A stretch of 64,000 nucleotides of DNA from Pelecanus crispus (Eukaryota; Chordata; Aves; Pelecaniformes; Pelecanidae): positions 19,359,702 to 19,423,701 of the forward strand of contig NC_134654.1 of the NCBI RefSeq assembly GCF_030463565.1, given 5' to 3'. This document shows positions 1-11,895 of the stretch, one piece after another (the stretch's first letter is position 1; each line of letters starts with the position of its first letter). Below the pieces are notes generated by a model, which saw only the letters and a list, made by a program, of their open reading frames with translations, ran no database searches and was not told the DNA's origin. Made by a program: the position numbers and the translations under genes.

Positions 1-1073
1 CTGTGAATGCGTCCCAGGCAGAGTTAGATTGTCAATATGAATTCTCTATGATAAGCTTTATAACAAACTTTCATCTAATTTGAACAGTGGGGGGAAAAAA
101 AAGCCTGAGTAGGAAAAACACATGCTATTGGGATAAAACAGCTGTGCATATAAGTATTACTAGCTTTCTCAAGAGAACTTGAGCAGTCCTACAGAGTTGC
201 ATCAGTTCTGAGTTATTTGCTATATATTAAACTGTTCTGAGAACACAAGAGTTTGTGTTAATGTGAAAGTGCAGAGGGCTCCATTCTGCTGTTTCAACAG
301 GTGGGATGCTAATATACCTCTGCTGTCGTTACCAAAGTAACTCATTTAGAAGAAAAGAAAATCATTTCACCTTGATGCCACTTAAGGCCTGGAGAACCCT
401 AGGGCAGGGTGGTGGTCAAAGCTTGGGCAGGATGAAGCACAAGAGTAAGCACTTGCATCTATAAAACAATTTCCAAGCCAATGCATTGATGGAGTGGCTC
501 TTTCTAAGGAAAATTAATTTGTATATGACTGATAAATAACTTTCTAACCTGGCTGAACAGTGAGTGATCAGACTGTGCACAAAAAGCTATAGCAAATACT
601 TGGTACAAAGCTGATAAGCTGCCACAGCTGCTTGTAAACCTGCTGAGTATTTTTTCACTGAAGACTTTTTGCCACCTTTGTAGTACTTCCTCCTTCTTTG
701 GTCTAAAATTAGAGCCCAGGCTAGAAGGGGAGCAGGGAGGAAATCAATACAGTTTGCTGACAGTAACTAGAGTTGCTTGGTTTTTTGAGTCAACTAAGAA
801 CTGGTTTCAGATGTTCTTGGCCTCCTCCCACCTTTTATAATCGATGAGATAACGGTGGAATTACATCTCCAGCTTTGTAGCACAAAGGATTAATGTACAT
901 TTTAAACAGTACATAAAGCTGTCAGAGTGCAGTATAAGCTCAAGTTTGTCTTTGACCTATGGGCTCTCAAGTAGCTAGGGAACAGTTGGACTGAGACATA
1001 AGCAGAACTGCGTAGAGAGCTGGTAGCTGAGTGGTAAATTCTGTGTCACTGATTGAATACTTTGTCTTTGCAG
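1..1073 (+). other. OGFOD3: 3' part of an OGFOD3 intron (partial)
   Basis: This is non-coding sequence ending in a good 3' splice site: a pyrimidine-rich tract, then ttgcag at 1068-1073, directly before the coding exon. The upstream exons lie outside the window. I see no repeat family or other gene inside it, and no open frame of note. The assignment follows from the exon that comes next. Confidence 0.75.
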
Positions 1074-1210
1074 GACGGGTTTCCTTTTTCACCTCTGGAT
1101 CGGAGAACCTTCATCGGGTGGAAAAGGTTCACTGGGGCACTCGCTATGCCATCACCATTTCCTTCACCTGCAACCCAGACCATGGCATTGGGGATCCAGT
1201 TTTGATGTAA
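1074..1210 (+). CDS. OGFOD3: OGFOD3 terminal coding exon (partial gene, C-terminal 46 residues)
   Basis: This exon encodes the C-terminal end of a 2-oxoglutarate and Fe(II)-dependent oxygenase-domain protein (prolyl 4-hydroxylase-like fold, predicted single-pass membrane protein). It opens after an AG acceptor with two bases of a split Gly codon, reads RVSFFTSGSENLHRVEKV, continues through HWGTRYAITISF, and stops at TAA 1208-1210. In this fold the distal iron-binding His follows the first two residues of the H-x-D...H triad. Here it is the His of ENLH (1112-1114). The Arg of GTRYAI (1142-1144) lies exactly ten residues later, the usual place for the residue that grips the 2-oxoglutarate carboxylate. 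The match to OGFOD3 is from memory of the family and is close to identical. Prolyl 3-hydroxylases share the SG-x-ENxHxV pattern but diverge afterwards. The substrate of OGFOD3 is not established. The exon is intact, and the gene converges on UTS2R. Confidence 0.88.
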
Positions 1211-2402
1211 TTCCTCCAGGGATGGAACATGAGGTCAAATGGAATGAGAGAAGCCCTGCAAGAGGAGAGGAAAGAGGGAGATAACATCTCTTGTAACTTC
1301 ACATTCAATTAGAATTTCCCAGCTGTATTAATATATTGTAATACATTTTGTTTTCACATGTCCTTTCCCATAAATGTTGCAAACAGTGCCTTAAAGACTA
1401 CCTTAAATTTGGTGTATTCCAAAAATGGTTTGTCTTAATGTCCTAAAGGGATAGGCTACAAAGAAGAGTTCTGGAGTGGGCTCTTGTGTGTTTTTGTTTT
1501 GTGGTGGTTTGGTTTTTTTAAATTCTCCAGTTTGAGACAAACAATCTTTTGGGACCTGTCTTGATATGACTCCCCATGTTGCTGCTACCTGTTGTTTAAT
1601 TATTTAGTCTGGGATGTAGAAAGCTTGACCTAAGTTAGTAGAGCAAGATGAGTGTTATTCTTTTGAACATACCTTCTGCTGAGAGGAATGTATTCTCCTT
1701 AGCCTGGGCATTAGTGGGTAATACACCTGTGGCTTGACTACTGGGACTTACTTGAATTTTTTTACTGAATTACTACAGACATTTTCTGCTACAAACTGGG
1801 ACTGCTTAATACAAAGTCAGAAATACAATTTTCTGGTTAGCCAGAAGACATATTGATTTTGGATTACAAATGCTTTGGTGTGCAAGGGAATGTCATGGCA
1901 TTAGATCCCTCTGATTAAAATGCAGTATTCCCAACTTGCCTCATTTTCTCTGAGTCATAATGAATATGATCAGTCTTCCTGTTGAAAGCCCAGGTTATTA
2001 AGAGCTCTTTATGGAGGTGGCTTGACCATGTAACCCTGTACATTAAGTAAACACTAAAAAGGAGAGGTGGGCAGAGGTAAGCAGACAATTCTCCAGATTC
2101 ATGTGAGCATTCATCAATATCTAATTACCAGGTAGGCCAGTAGGATTTGGGAGGGAAACAGCTGAGAAAAAAAGCTAGTTTTGTTGTGGTTTTTCATATG
2201 CCACTTCTGGCCTCCTTAGACTCAATCTTGTAAACCTTGGCTTGCTCTTGGAAGGCTGGCTAACAAAACCACATGGACCTGTGGACTGTGGTATGTGGGG
2301 TCTGAGGGAAACTGGTGTCCGCCTACATCTTAAATTGACATGGTCTTGAGCTGGAGCTCGATAATAAAACACTTTTAGGCCTAATAAATACATGTTTTCA
2401 AT
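1211..2402 (+). other. OGFOD3: OGFOD3 3' untranslated region (predicted)
   Basis: This is non-coding sequence between the TAA and the first convincing poly(A) site, about 1.2 kb. An ATTAAA at 1914-1919 could give a shorter form. AATAAA hexamers at 2363-2368 and 2383-2388 are followed by a GU/U-rich block, which favours cleavage near 2400. The end is an inference. Further AATAAA hexamers at 2634, 3142 and 3571 could give longer transcripts. Confidence 0.55.
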
Positions 2403-2457
2403 GTAATCTTAAGACCAAGTTGAAGGAAGCTTGTGTGTGGGTGTGTTTTTTTTTTTA
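2363..2457 (+). terminator. Candidate cleavage/polyadenylation site of OGFOD3
   Basis: Two AATAAA hexamers (2363-2368 and 2383-2388) are followed about 40-65 bases downstream by a GT-rich then T-rich stretch (2428-2457: tgtgtgtgggtgtg followed by a run of T). This is the classical arrangement of signal plus downstream element. Cleavage would fall around 2395-2415. Confidence 0.6.
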
Positions 2458-5114
2458 TTGTTGATGCAACTACAAATTTTGTGTTGTGAAGTATTGTGTT
2501 TTATCTTGTCCAAAACAATGTTTTATCTGTTTCAGAAAGTTTCTCAATAGCTCTTTTTGGACTCCTCTTTTTCAGTTTAGTATGAAGACTTTCTCTATTA
2601 ACTAGGACTATTAGTCTGTGGTGTTCCTTGAATAATAAATTGCAAGGACTTCACAGAAGAGGGGATGATTGCATTGCAGTACAGATAATGCATTTGTTTG
2701 TTACTTTATCTTGCTAATTACCTTGCTTTCTTATTACAATCAAAGATTTTTGTGGGTCAGTATGTTGATAAGTAAATGGTAGGAAAATCTAATTTTTTAG
2801 CAATTGCTGATTTGTTTTGTTAATAGTCTATATAATTTCTGTGAAACACTTTGAAAATCTGGAAATGTCCTTTGATTTTTTTTAATTTTTTTTTAAGAAG
2901 ATTTTATGCATACAGTTTTCACTTTTGTTTTAATGTATGCTTTTATGAAAATAAGTATTGGGGGGGATTACAATGAAGATCAATATAAAGAGGAATGACG
3001 ACTCTATTGTGAGTGTTCTCATTTGGCACACCAGCAAGATTAGTCTTCTGTAATTTCATTTCTTTGTTCTCAAACCTGAAAAAGGCTTCTGTGTCCATGC
3101 TAACAAGGAAGAATTGTTAAAATGGCTGGATGCTAGAAAATAATAAAGTCAGTTGGGTTCCATATCTAAATACTTGTCTCGGAGCCTGTTAATTCCAAGA
3201 AATTTGCATTACATCCTAGTAGTAAGTCTATGTGAAGGCATACCAAGATCACCAGCAACTGCTTTACTGGCTTAAAACATGGTTCCTAATGTTACCTTGA
3301 GAGTTAAATGTAGGGCCTTTTCCACAAAAATACCTGATAGCAGTGGAATCTAAATATGAATGGACCTTTGTGGATTTGGGTTGGGATTCTTCAGGTTGAG
3401 GTCCTATGTTCCAAAATTCCTACCTTCACTGTAAGTCCTATCACCGCTCTGCAACATTGTCTTATAAATTGCTCTGCCACTTTTTTAAAAGTGTTAGGTA
3501 CTTCTGTCTGTATTGTAATATCTCCCAAACACAGTGCATCTCTCATGCTATGAATTGACTGTCATTCAGAAATAAAATCAAGTTGGTATTTGTCTTTTGG
3601 AGTTTTTAAGCTTCAGTAATGTGTTCAATATGATGACCAAACCTGTCAAATATAATTTGTGGAAAAACATATGTGCTGTACCTGGTAAAGGAATTAATCT
3701 TTTCAAAGTAGTATAATAATTCAATATGCTGTATGTTTCAGTACCAACCAAGGTTTTTCTAATTGAAGCTTCAATATCTGGACTACTAAAAGCAATATCT
3801 AGATCTATGAAGAAATTAAATGGCAAATGAGGAAGTACAGTGCAATCTAAAAGATTCTGAACATAGCCTCCAGCAGGAAAACAGTAATTGCAGAAAGGCT
3901 GGTGTTCCTGGGGCGGAGTGGAATTTGCAGAATTCACTGATCATTAGAAATAAACTTGGCTTAATGTATTTTGGTCCACTTAAATACCCTGAACAACTTT
4001 TTATTAATGGTATCTCCTCCCAGTTCTTGACAGATAATTCCGAATTTGAAATAACTGAATTACTGCCTGTCCAGGTTCAGCATGCCTGTTGCTACAGGGA
4101 AACACAGTGCTCTGTTTCTTAGAACACTGATTATGCTGAGGATAGGATTTGTTCTGTTAAACTAGCATAAATCTGATGCCAAGCTGCTGCAGGCAAGTGC
4201 TCTTAATTGAATACAAGGTGATGGCAGAATTTGGCTTGATGTTTCCCAGTTGTGCGAGAACCTTTGTAAAGAGTACATGTTCAGTGGGAATTTGGGCTAA
4301 GTCCTGACATTAAATTTACAGCCCTGTATGTGAAAGCATACTTGTTACAAGTATTTGGGAATGTTGCTTTGTATTTTGAAAGACAAATATTTGTAAGGAA
4401 AGGTAAAGCCTGCTTCTGTGAAAAGTCCCAGGGTGAAATAGCAAATATGGCAGGAGAGCAAGACAGAGTTTGAATCCCTCTTAAGAGATTGAGTGAAACT
4501 TCCTGAGGACTTCTGTGAAATTGTACTTTTTTTAATACTATTTTTCCATTCAAAGGTTTTGGGGAATATCAGGAACTTTTGTAAAATTAATGGGTATGTG
4601 ATCAGATTAGGTTTTTAGTGTAAACCTAGCTTTCAATGCTGTAGCATGCATCTTACTTTATTTTTTTTATCCCCTATGACATTATTCTAGGAACTCTGAG
4701 TGGACTTTCTGGCATTTCTCATGTATAAAATTTTCATTGTGCAAGCAGTTGTGGAATCAGTGTGTTTTTTAATTCTCCATAAATCAACTGAAGGTTTGGA
4801 AAGGTACATTTATGTTGAGATTTTCCTGACTATGTATTGTCTCCCTGAAATGCTCTAAGCTCCATCTTAATGAATTTCAAGTCCAGAAACGTTTACCAGG
4901 ATACTGTATTTAGAAAAAGATCTTAATTTGGATTTATAGCAGAAATTTAGCTTCATGTCTTATTTATTTTTATTTATAAGGTCAGCATCTCAACAGGGTA
5001 CTTGCCAAGGCTGTAGCACATTAAAAGTGTAGCTGAAATGGCATTGATAATGACTATGCTGTCAAGAAAATCTGGTTTTGTTTCTTCTTCAGTTGCAATT
5101 CTTAGTACATTTGA

Positions 5115-5144
5115 ATTTCTCCTTTATAGATTTCTCCTTTATAG
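5115..5144. repeat. 15-bp tandem duplication, two perfect copies
   Basis: atttctcctttatag occurs at 5115-5129 and again immediately at 5130-5144 without mismatch. This is a small local duplication with no known function. Confidence 0.85.
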
Positions 5145-5353
5145 CTTTCCTTTCCCCAGTAAATAAAGATGGCTTTGTTTTTCATATAGAGTTCCTCACA
5201 TTCTTTCTACATCCAGATATCCCTACACAGTATTTACATGCGAGTTGGATTTCTCTAACATGCTCATGTGTAGTTTTGTGCAATATTTCTGTCTTGTCTA
5301 AATTTTAGGAATAAACCTGGGAAATGTTGCTGGAGGTCAGTGCTCTTTGAGGT

Positions 5354-5437
5354 GGGGGGGGGGGAGGAAATTACAACCAACCGTCATCATCATCTTCCCT
5401 CGCCCCAGGAAAAAAAAAAAAAAAAAGAAAAAGAAAA
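5354..5437. repeat. G11 run followed by an A-rich low-complexity tract
   Basis: An 11-base G run lies at 5354-5364. After about 45 bases comes a long A-rich tract (5410-5437) interrupted by single G residues. These are simple-sequence tracts. The A tract could be the tail of an old retroposed copy, but nothing recognisable precedes it. Confidence 0.7.
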
Positions 5438-8400
5438 TCCCAACTCCTGTCTCTCTTTTTGAGTGTCTTGTGTGGAAAGCCAACCAAATGTTCCAAGAAC
5501 AGCAGAAGAGTTATTTCCTTTCTGAACCGCAGATGGCTCTGGCATGCATCTATCATCTTAGCCTCATTCAGAAAGGCAGTCTTCTCAGGAAATCAGGCTG
5601 AGAGAGCCATCGTAAAGTGAGCGTCTATTGCTCCTTGTAAAACACCATAAAGAACTATAGCATACTCTGCCTTATCTCTGGTTTTGTAAACCTTCTTAGG
5701 AAGCTGAAAGCTAATTTTATGTCATGTTTGCTGAAACCTGCCAGTCAACTCTCTTTTAATGACAATCCGGTTATCCCTGAAGTATCTGCGTAGGCACTTT
5801 TTATCTTCCATATGAGTGTTGGTGACTTGTACTAAAGCTTTTCAGGATGGACTGTCCAAGGAAAATAACTGTCCTATTTCCAAACTGTACATCTTTGATT
5901 CTGTCTATCATCTTCCCTCAAATCACTTCATCTCCCAATTTTGTCCCAGCATATTTAAACTTCTATCCGTAGCAGATATTGAACAGGGTATATAAGCTCA
6001 GTCCGTTATTTATTCTTAGACTGGCTTGCTAGAACTGAAAAGGAACTAGCTTTTTCCCTATAAGCCTTTTAGCCTATGCAGTGTATTAATCTTTAAGAAG
6101 AATTTCTAACGGTAGTGGAACTGTCAAGTGTTGCTCAATTTCTGAAATTTTTCATTTTTAAGCATTCATTTTTTCCAAATACTCTCTTATTTTTCTTCTA
6201 TTACAGGTGTTGTCCATACTTGAAACGACACCCTTTATTTCAGAGATAGTTATTTCCATCTTGCCTGTTTTCCTATATAGCTGAAATAATGACAAGGTAG
6301 GGAACAATGTTGCCTGCTGTTGAGCATTCTTGTCTTACATGGTAACTTGTGGACAGTGAGTACTGAATTTTGAAACAGATACTAGAGAAACTTACTTTTT
6401 TTTTTTTTTTCACGTCGATTGTCAGTGACTGTTTTGCATTAGGGAACTGCTGGTAGAGCTGCTCCTCTGTGAACTCTCATTGACTTTAATGGGATGCTAT
6501 GCATGCAGATCAGACTGCAGGATCACAACAAGAAATGCCTTACTTGCATAGTTCTTACTGTGAAATCAATAAAGCAGCCTGAAAGTACCATCTCCTTTAT
6601 TTTTGTAACCTTTAGATTCATCCAAACAAAGCAAAAACCTCAAAATATCTAAGTTTACTGCTGGATAATCCTGAGGCTGTCCGAGGAGTCTGGACTGGTT
6701 GAATCCATAAGCTGCCAGGTCAGATGCGTTGTTAATAGTGAACTTTACGGAGACCTTCACCTGAGACTTCAAGCTGAAGACCCAGTGGTGCAGAGGTACA
6801 GAAGGAGCATGTGTCTGAAACCCTGGCGCCTCTTTTTGAAGGAAATATTTTATTTATAGAGAGAAGCTGAGATTTATGGGGTGTTCGTGTTACTTGTTTC
6901 TGGAAATTTCTTGTAATAGGCCTGCAGTATTCAAAAAGCTCAGTTAGAAATGGCTACCCTTCCTATTCTTTTGTTAACAACAACAAAAAAAGCCAGCTGG
7001 GTTACTGAGGCATATTTCTGGACAGACACCTTGAGAATTTGGCTCTTCTTTGTTCATCAGTTTATACAATTCTATTAAGCTGTTTATGTAGATGCCAGGA
7101 TACTTTGCTGCTGACTCCACAAAAAAAATCTTAATGTTTTTTTTTGAGACTGCTTTTCACTGCCAGGGTAAGGTCTCTGGGTGAATTCACACCTTGGAGG
7201 TGACCTCCTCAGCATATTAACTTGCCAGCCAGACCATTAAATCTGGGGGGAATAAACAACGGCAGGTCCTAATGGAGCAATTCGGCAAGTGTTGGCTCTG
7301 GATGGTAGTTTCTTCCATTCCTTCTAGCAGGCAAATGTTTTTATTTCTGATTTATGTTACTGAAGAGGAGACATGTTCTGGGAGTCCTCTCTGCATACTA
7401 GGGCTTTAAATGTGATTCACTGAATAGCCCCGTAAAAAGAAGGCCACATTTTAACAGGTGATTCAAAACTGAAAAGGCTGCCGTGAAACCAGACAAACAG
7501 AAAAGTGATCTTGCACTTGGATTCTGTGGGCCATAAATGTGTTTTTTCTCATTTGTTTCTTTATTTTAAAGGGAGATAGAAATTAATTAGGAAGGCATTC
7601 CTTTCCACAGGGAGGAATGTGATCAAAATAAACTGTCATTTACTAGTATGAAAGAAGAAATACAATAAAAGTAACTCCAGCAGAGCATAAGTTAAATTTA
7701 CGATGGTGTTAGGCAGAGAGCAGCTATGGGAGACTTCTCCCACACTGGAACATCCATATCAATGTTGAACTGACATTTTCACTCCCTCTTCAGTCTGCTT
7801 TATTGTTCATTAGAAGATCAGACAAAGAACTGGAAATTGCGAGCTTTTGGGCAGCAAAGCTCTTGCTGTTAAAACCCTTCATAACACCATTTACTTAAGC
7901 TATTTATCCTGTCCATATTCTGTTTGAATTAATAGTGAATATTGAGTACACTAAAATAAGTCATGCTGCATCCATCTATTTAAAAAATAATGAATTAAGG
8001 TTTCTTCTGCATGTATCTTGTGTATCAACTGGGCCTTTTTAGGTGATGGTGTCCTCCATCTATAGCATCTATCTATTGTACCTTTTCTGGCACTAGGCAG
8101 AATCTAGGCCTGTAAATAAGAAACAATCCAAGAAGAAATTAAGACTGAATTCATAAATATACAGAAGTATACAGAAATCTTCCCCTTGGGGGAGAAAAAA
8201 AAAGAAAAGGTTTGAAAAAATTTGGGTTTTTTGGAACCATAAGGAAGGACAAAGTTTTACTCATTTTGTAATCTTTTAGTTGAGGTGTAGGGGATATGCA
8301 CCTGCTCCTCAGTACTTTCCATTGAGCTTCTACTCCACTTTTTCATGCTTGCACAGAATCTGGAAATTTAGTCCTCTCCCTGTTCATTTGTCCTTTCTAG

Positions 8401-8495
8401 TTATACACACACTTGGTTGAGATCTTCGTCCATTCAAACCACATGCAGGCAGGAAGAATCTTGTTTCTCTGCCTCAGCACAGGCACAAAATAAAT

Positions 8496-8972
8496 CATAG
8501 AACAGAATCATAGAATTGTCTAGGTTGGAAAAGACCTTTAAGATCATCCAGTCCAACCATTAACCTACACTACCAAGTCTACTCTAAGCCAATCAAGGGT
8601 AGACTGGACTAAACCATGTCCCAGAGTGCCACATCTACCCGTTTTTTGAACACTTCCAGGGATGGTGACTCCACCACCTCTCTGGGAAGCCTGTTCCAAT
8701 GCTTGACCACCCTTTCCGTAAAGAAATTTTTCCTAATTTCCAACCTAAACCTCCCCTGGCGCAGCTTGAGCCCATTTCCTCTCGTCCTATCGCTAACTAC
8801 TTGGGAGAAGAGACCAACACCCACCTCACTACAACCTCCTTTCAGGTAGTTGTAGAGAGCGATAAGGTCTCCCCTCAGCCTCCTCTTCTCCAGGCTAAAC
8901 AACCCCAGTTCTCTCAGCCGCTCCTCATAAGGCCTGTGCTCCAGGCCCTTCACCAGCCTTGTTGCCCTTCTC
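8496..8972 (-). mobile_element. CR1 LINE, 5'-truncated 3' end
   Basis: The left end (cat at 8496, then agaatcatagaattg) is the reverse complement of the CR1 terminal ATTCTATG repeats, so the element points left. Read on the minus strand, 8971 down to 8609 encodes the end of CR1 ORF2 (reverse transcriptase/endonuclease polyprotein) without a stop: the tracts [38 protein letters not shown] and [19 protein letters not shown] are typical of chicken-repeat-1 elements. The 5' break is near 8972, where similarity to the CR1 consensus, as I remember it, ends. No catalytic domain remains, so this is a dead copy. I found no clear target-site duplication. Confidence 0.95.
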
Positions 8973-11864
8973 AAAGCACGTGGATTTCTCAGGAAGGCTG
9001 TTCTCCTCTCAAAGAGCGCCCAGCTGAAAGCACACAGCTCAGGAGGTGAGGAAGGCACTCACTCATGTCACACCTATTCGTGCTGAGAGCCTTGAAGTCT
9101 TCCATCTTCACAGCTGACTGCCTGCTACCTTTGAGCCTTGGTATTTTCCTCTCAACAACTGGAACTTGAACCCTCTTGACTTTGTTTTCTAAATGCTTTT
9201 AGCACCTCCAGATGGCTTGTGAGTCAGTGAATTCCAGCATGCTGCAAAAATTATCACTTCCAATACAAGTTAAGCACATTTCGACTCTGTAGCTAAGACT
9301 TCTATCTAGGCTTTGGAGCAGGTCATTAAAACTTGTCCTCTTCCTAATCATTCTCCTTAAATTAAATACTTCAGCCATAAAGCATGCACAGACAGGCAGT
9401 AATCAAAAGCCTTTCCGTGGCTGAATTGTTCAGGGAGACACTTTTGAGATGTTCAGGTCTAAATTAATTAAAGCTGGCCTGACCAGAGGACAGTACATGA
9501 CTTGCAGGATCCTGAGCAAGGTGAGTGAAGGCGTTTGACAGCAGCTGTGCTGTTCACCTGACTCCCCTAGAGCGGGAGGTGTAATAGTACTGTAAGTGTG
9601 TGTACACTTTTTAAGGGCTTATAGATTAAAGTTACAAACGTGGCAAGGATCATAAGGAACAGTAATATCCTCTTATTAGACCATTTGACAGAATTGAAAA
9701 AAAACCAAAGCTTTGAGCCTTAAACCCTTGTTTTTACTGAATGGAATGGGGTGAATGAGTAAGTGGCTCAATTAACTTAAATGTCATTGTTTGCCTCTCC
9801 CCTGCCCATCAGCTGAACAGGGTTATTGACCCTTAGGTTTCTTTCCTTCTGGCTGTGGATGGATATGCAGGGATGGACGTGCTGCAGGGGAGAAGGCTCA
9901 GCTTGGTTGTCACCCTTCTTCCTGAGGCTGCAGTCACTTCTTGCTCCAGATATCCATAGCTACTTCCTAAGCGCTGGTGAGGGCTTGTTTGTGGTACGGA
10001 GAAGACAAAGGTGGGAACGGGACTAGGATATTGTGAAATCTTTAAAAATGAGTAAGATTTTAGTTCTCTAATAGTGATGGCATGCTTGCTGAATGCGTTC
10101 TGAGTAGTCCAGTTGCACCAGACTGCATCACTTAGGAGACAAGTATTTTCCAGTTGTGTTCAAGGCCATGAAAGGTGAGGACAGCATGGGTACATCTGAG
10201 CCAGCTTTATTCATGGAGCGTGCCAGTGGCTCAGGTTCATATCAGTGCAACAAGAAAATCTGTCTTTAAATTAGCTGCCTTGAAACTGAGAAATATTATT
10301 TTGTTGGGAAGAATGCAGGTGTGGAAAGAATGCTTGACTTAATGAACTTATCTAATCTCAGTCTCCTTCAAAAGTACTAGCCTGACCATAAATATTAAAG
10401 TAAGTTCTTTTTAGAGATAATAGCCAAGAATGCTGCCTAACCACATGAGGATTTACCATTCCTAAATAGCTAAAAATCTGAAACTAATCTGAAATATGAA
10501 AACTCTGTGAACCCAAGCATTTTGCGACATTGGTGTATTGCGACTAAAAGCCAACCTCCGTATTTGGGCACAGGCTTAAACCAGCCCTTGGCAGGAGTTT
10601 TTACGAGCAACTCAGGTGAAGATAGCTAGTCCTCTGTATTTCTGCAAAAGAAGTTTAAGATTGTTATTACGGTACCTGAGTTAACTGCGGACTTTCTCTA
10701 GTCTTAGTCCTCCTTGCGGACTGCTCCTGTTCGTGTCTGATAGCAGGGGAAGGTTTCTGCTGGGGTAGTGCCACCAGCCCGCAGGCACCTCCCGCACCCC
10801 GAGGTAGCTCCCCAGCAGCAAGGGTGTCAGCTCAGCTGCGCGTTTCTCCTTTCAGGAGACAGTTACTCTAAACAATGGAGATGGTGTTTATCCTCGGGGC
10901 CAGGACTCCATCTATTTGTCCAGTTTATTTTGGGAAGAGGCAGTAAAACTGATGCTTATAAGAATTCTGACTGCACACACTCCCGTGCAGGGAAGCCAAG
11001 AAAACCCTTGTGTCCCTTGGCCCCCCACAACACGGGTGGTAGAGACCACCCCAGGAGGAGGTTCGTGGCATGGTGGGGGCTGGACGGTGTGCTCTGTCTG
11101 TCAAGTCCAAAATGTAGTCAGCAGCTGGGATGGGGAGGGCACATCTGCCAGATCTGGAGACTAAGAAGGTGGTGGCAGCAGAAAAAACTCTATGGGGGAA
11201 TGGCAGATAATATTTGGGCTCTTCTGTGGGACTCAGCAAGACATTACAGGTGATGGGAAGGGTGAGGCCTCCTGCTGCTGAAGAGGTGCTGAGAAGGAGC
11301 AAATGCTAAATCCGGGTGAGTGCTGAACAACAAGGTCTAACATCCCAAATGACACTTGATGGGGATTGATATCATGTGGGTACACGTGATGGGGAAAGGT
11401 GAAACTAACTGATGGCCCAGGGACTTCAGCAGAGTGTGGGATACCTTCGCAAGAAGAGGCTGAAATACGTTTTTAGGGACATTTCACTTAGCATTGAGAG
11501 TTGAGATCAGTTTGCAGCACGTCTCCAGCCATCCTTTGCTGATAGGACTCTCTAGTTGTTGATTTTTCGTAGCTTCTTGGGTACCAGGTAAGGAAAGAAG
11601 GCTGACAGGAGAGGCAGAAAATTCATGCTGCTCTGGTGTGCTACAGAAAGATGCTTTGACAGGGACACTTAGCAGGAAGAAAAGATCCTGACAGCATTGC
11701 TGTTGTCCTCTTCCCAGCACAGTACCTCCAAAATCCAGCAGAAAACTTAGGGCAATGGAATTAGCCTGTGGCTGCCTCAGTGGCATACATCCACAGAAAC
11801 CTGAGAGATGCCCAGCAGGAAGGGTCAGAAAGTGCAAAGGCAAGAGTTAATGATTGAAACAGAT

Positions 11865-11895
<31 letters not shown>

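Larger units (their letters stand above)
2403..8495. other. Intergenic, no gene recognised
   Basis: About 6 kb of AT-rich sequence with only short, unrelated open frames, the longest about 119 codons at 3578-3937 on the minus strand. That frame resembles no family I know. Contents noted are a 15-bp perfect duplication (5115-5144), a G-run and A-rich tract (5354-5437), poly-T near 6397-6410 and an attgactttaatggga motif near 6479. Longer OGFOD3 3'UTR isoforms may extend into the first kilobase. Confidence 0.6.

Noticed and set aside
1074-1210. Prolyl 3-hydroxylase (P3H/LEPRE) terminal exon
   Set aside because: The SGxENxHxV pattern is shared, but the HWGTRYAITISF and CNPDHGI segments fit OGFOD3 rather than P3H, and the exon is the last of a gene convergent with UTS2R.
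10768-11253. 161-codon plus-strand frame
   Set aside because: No domain, signal or splice logic; other frames over the same interval are equally open.
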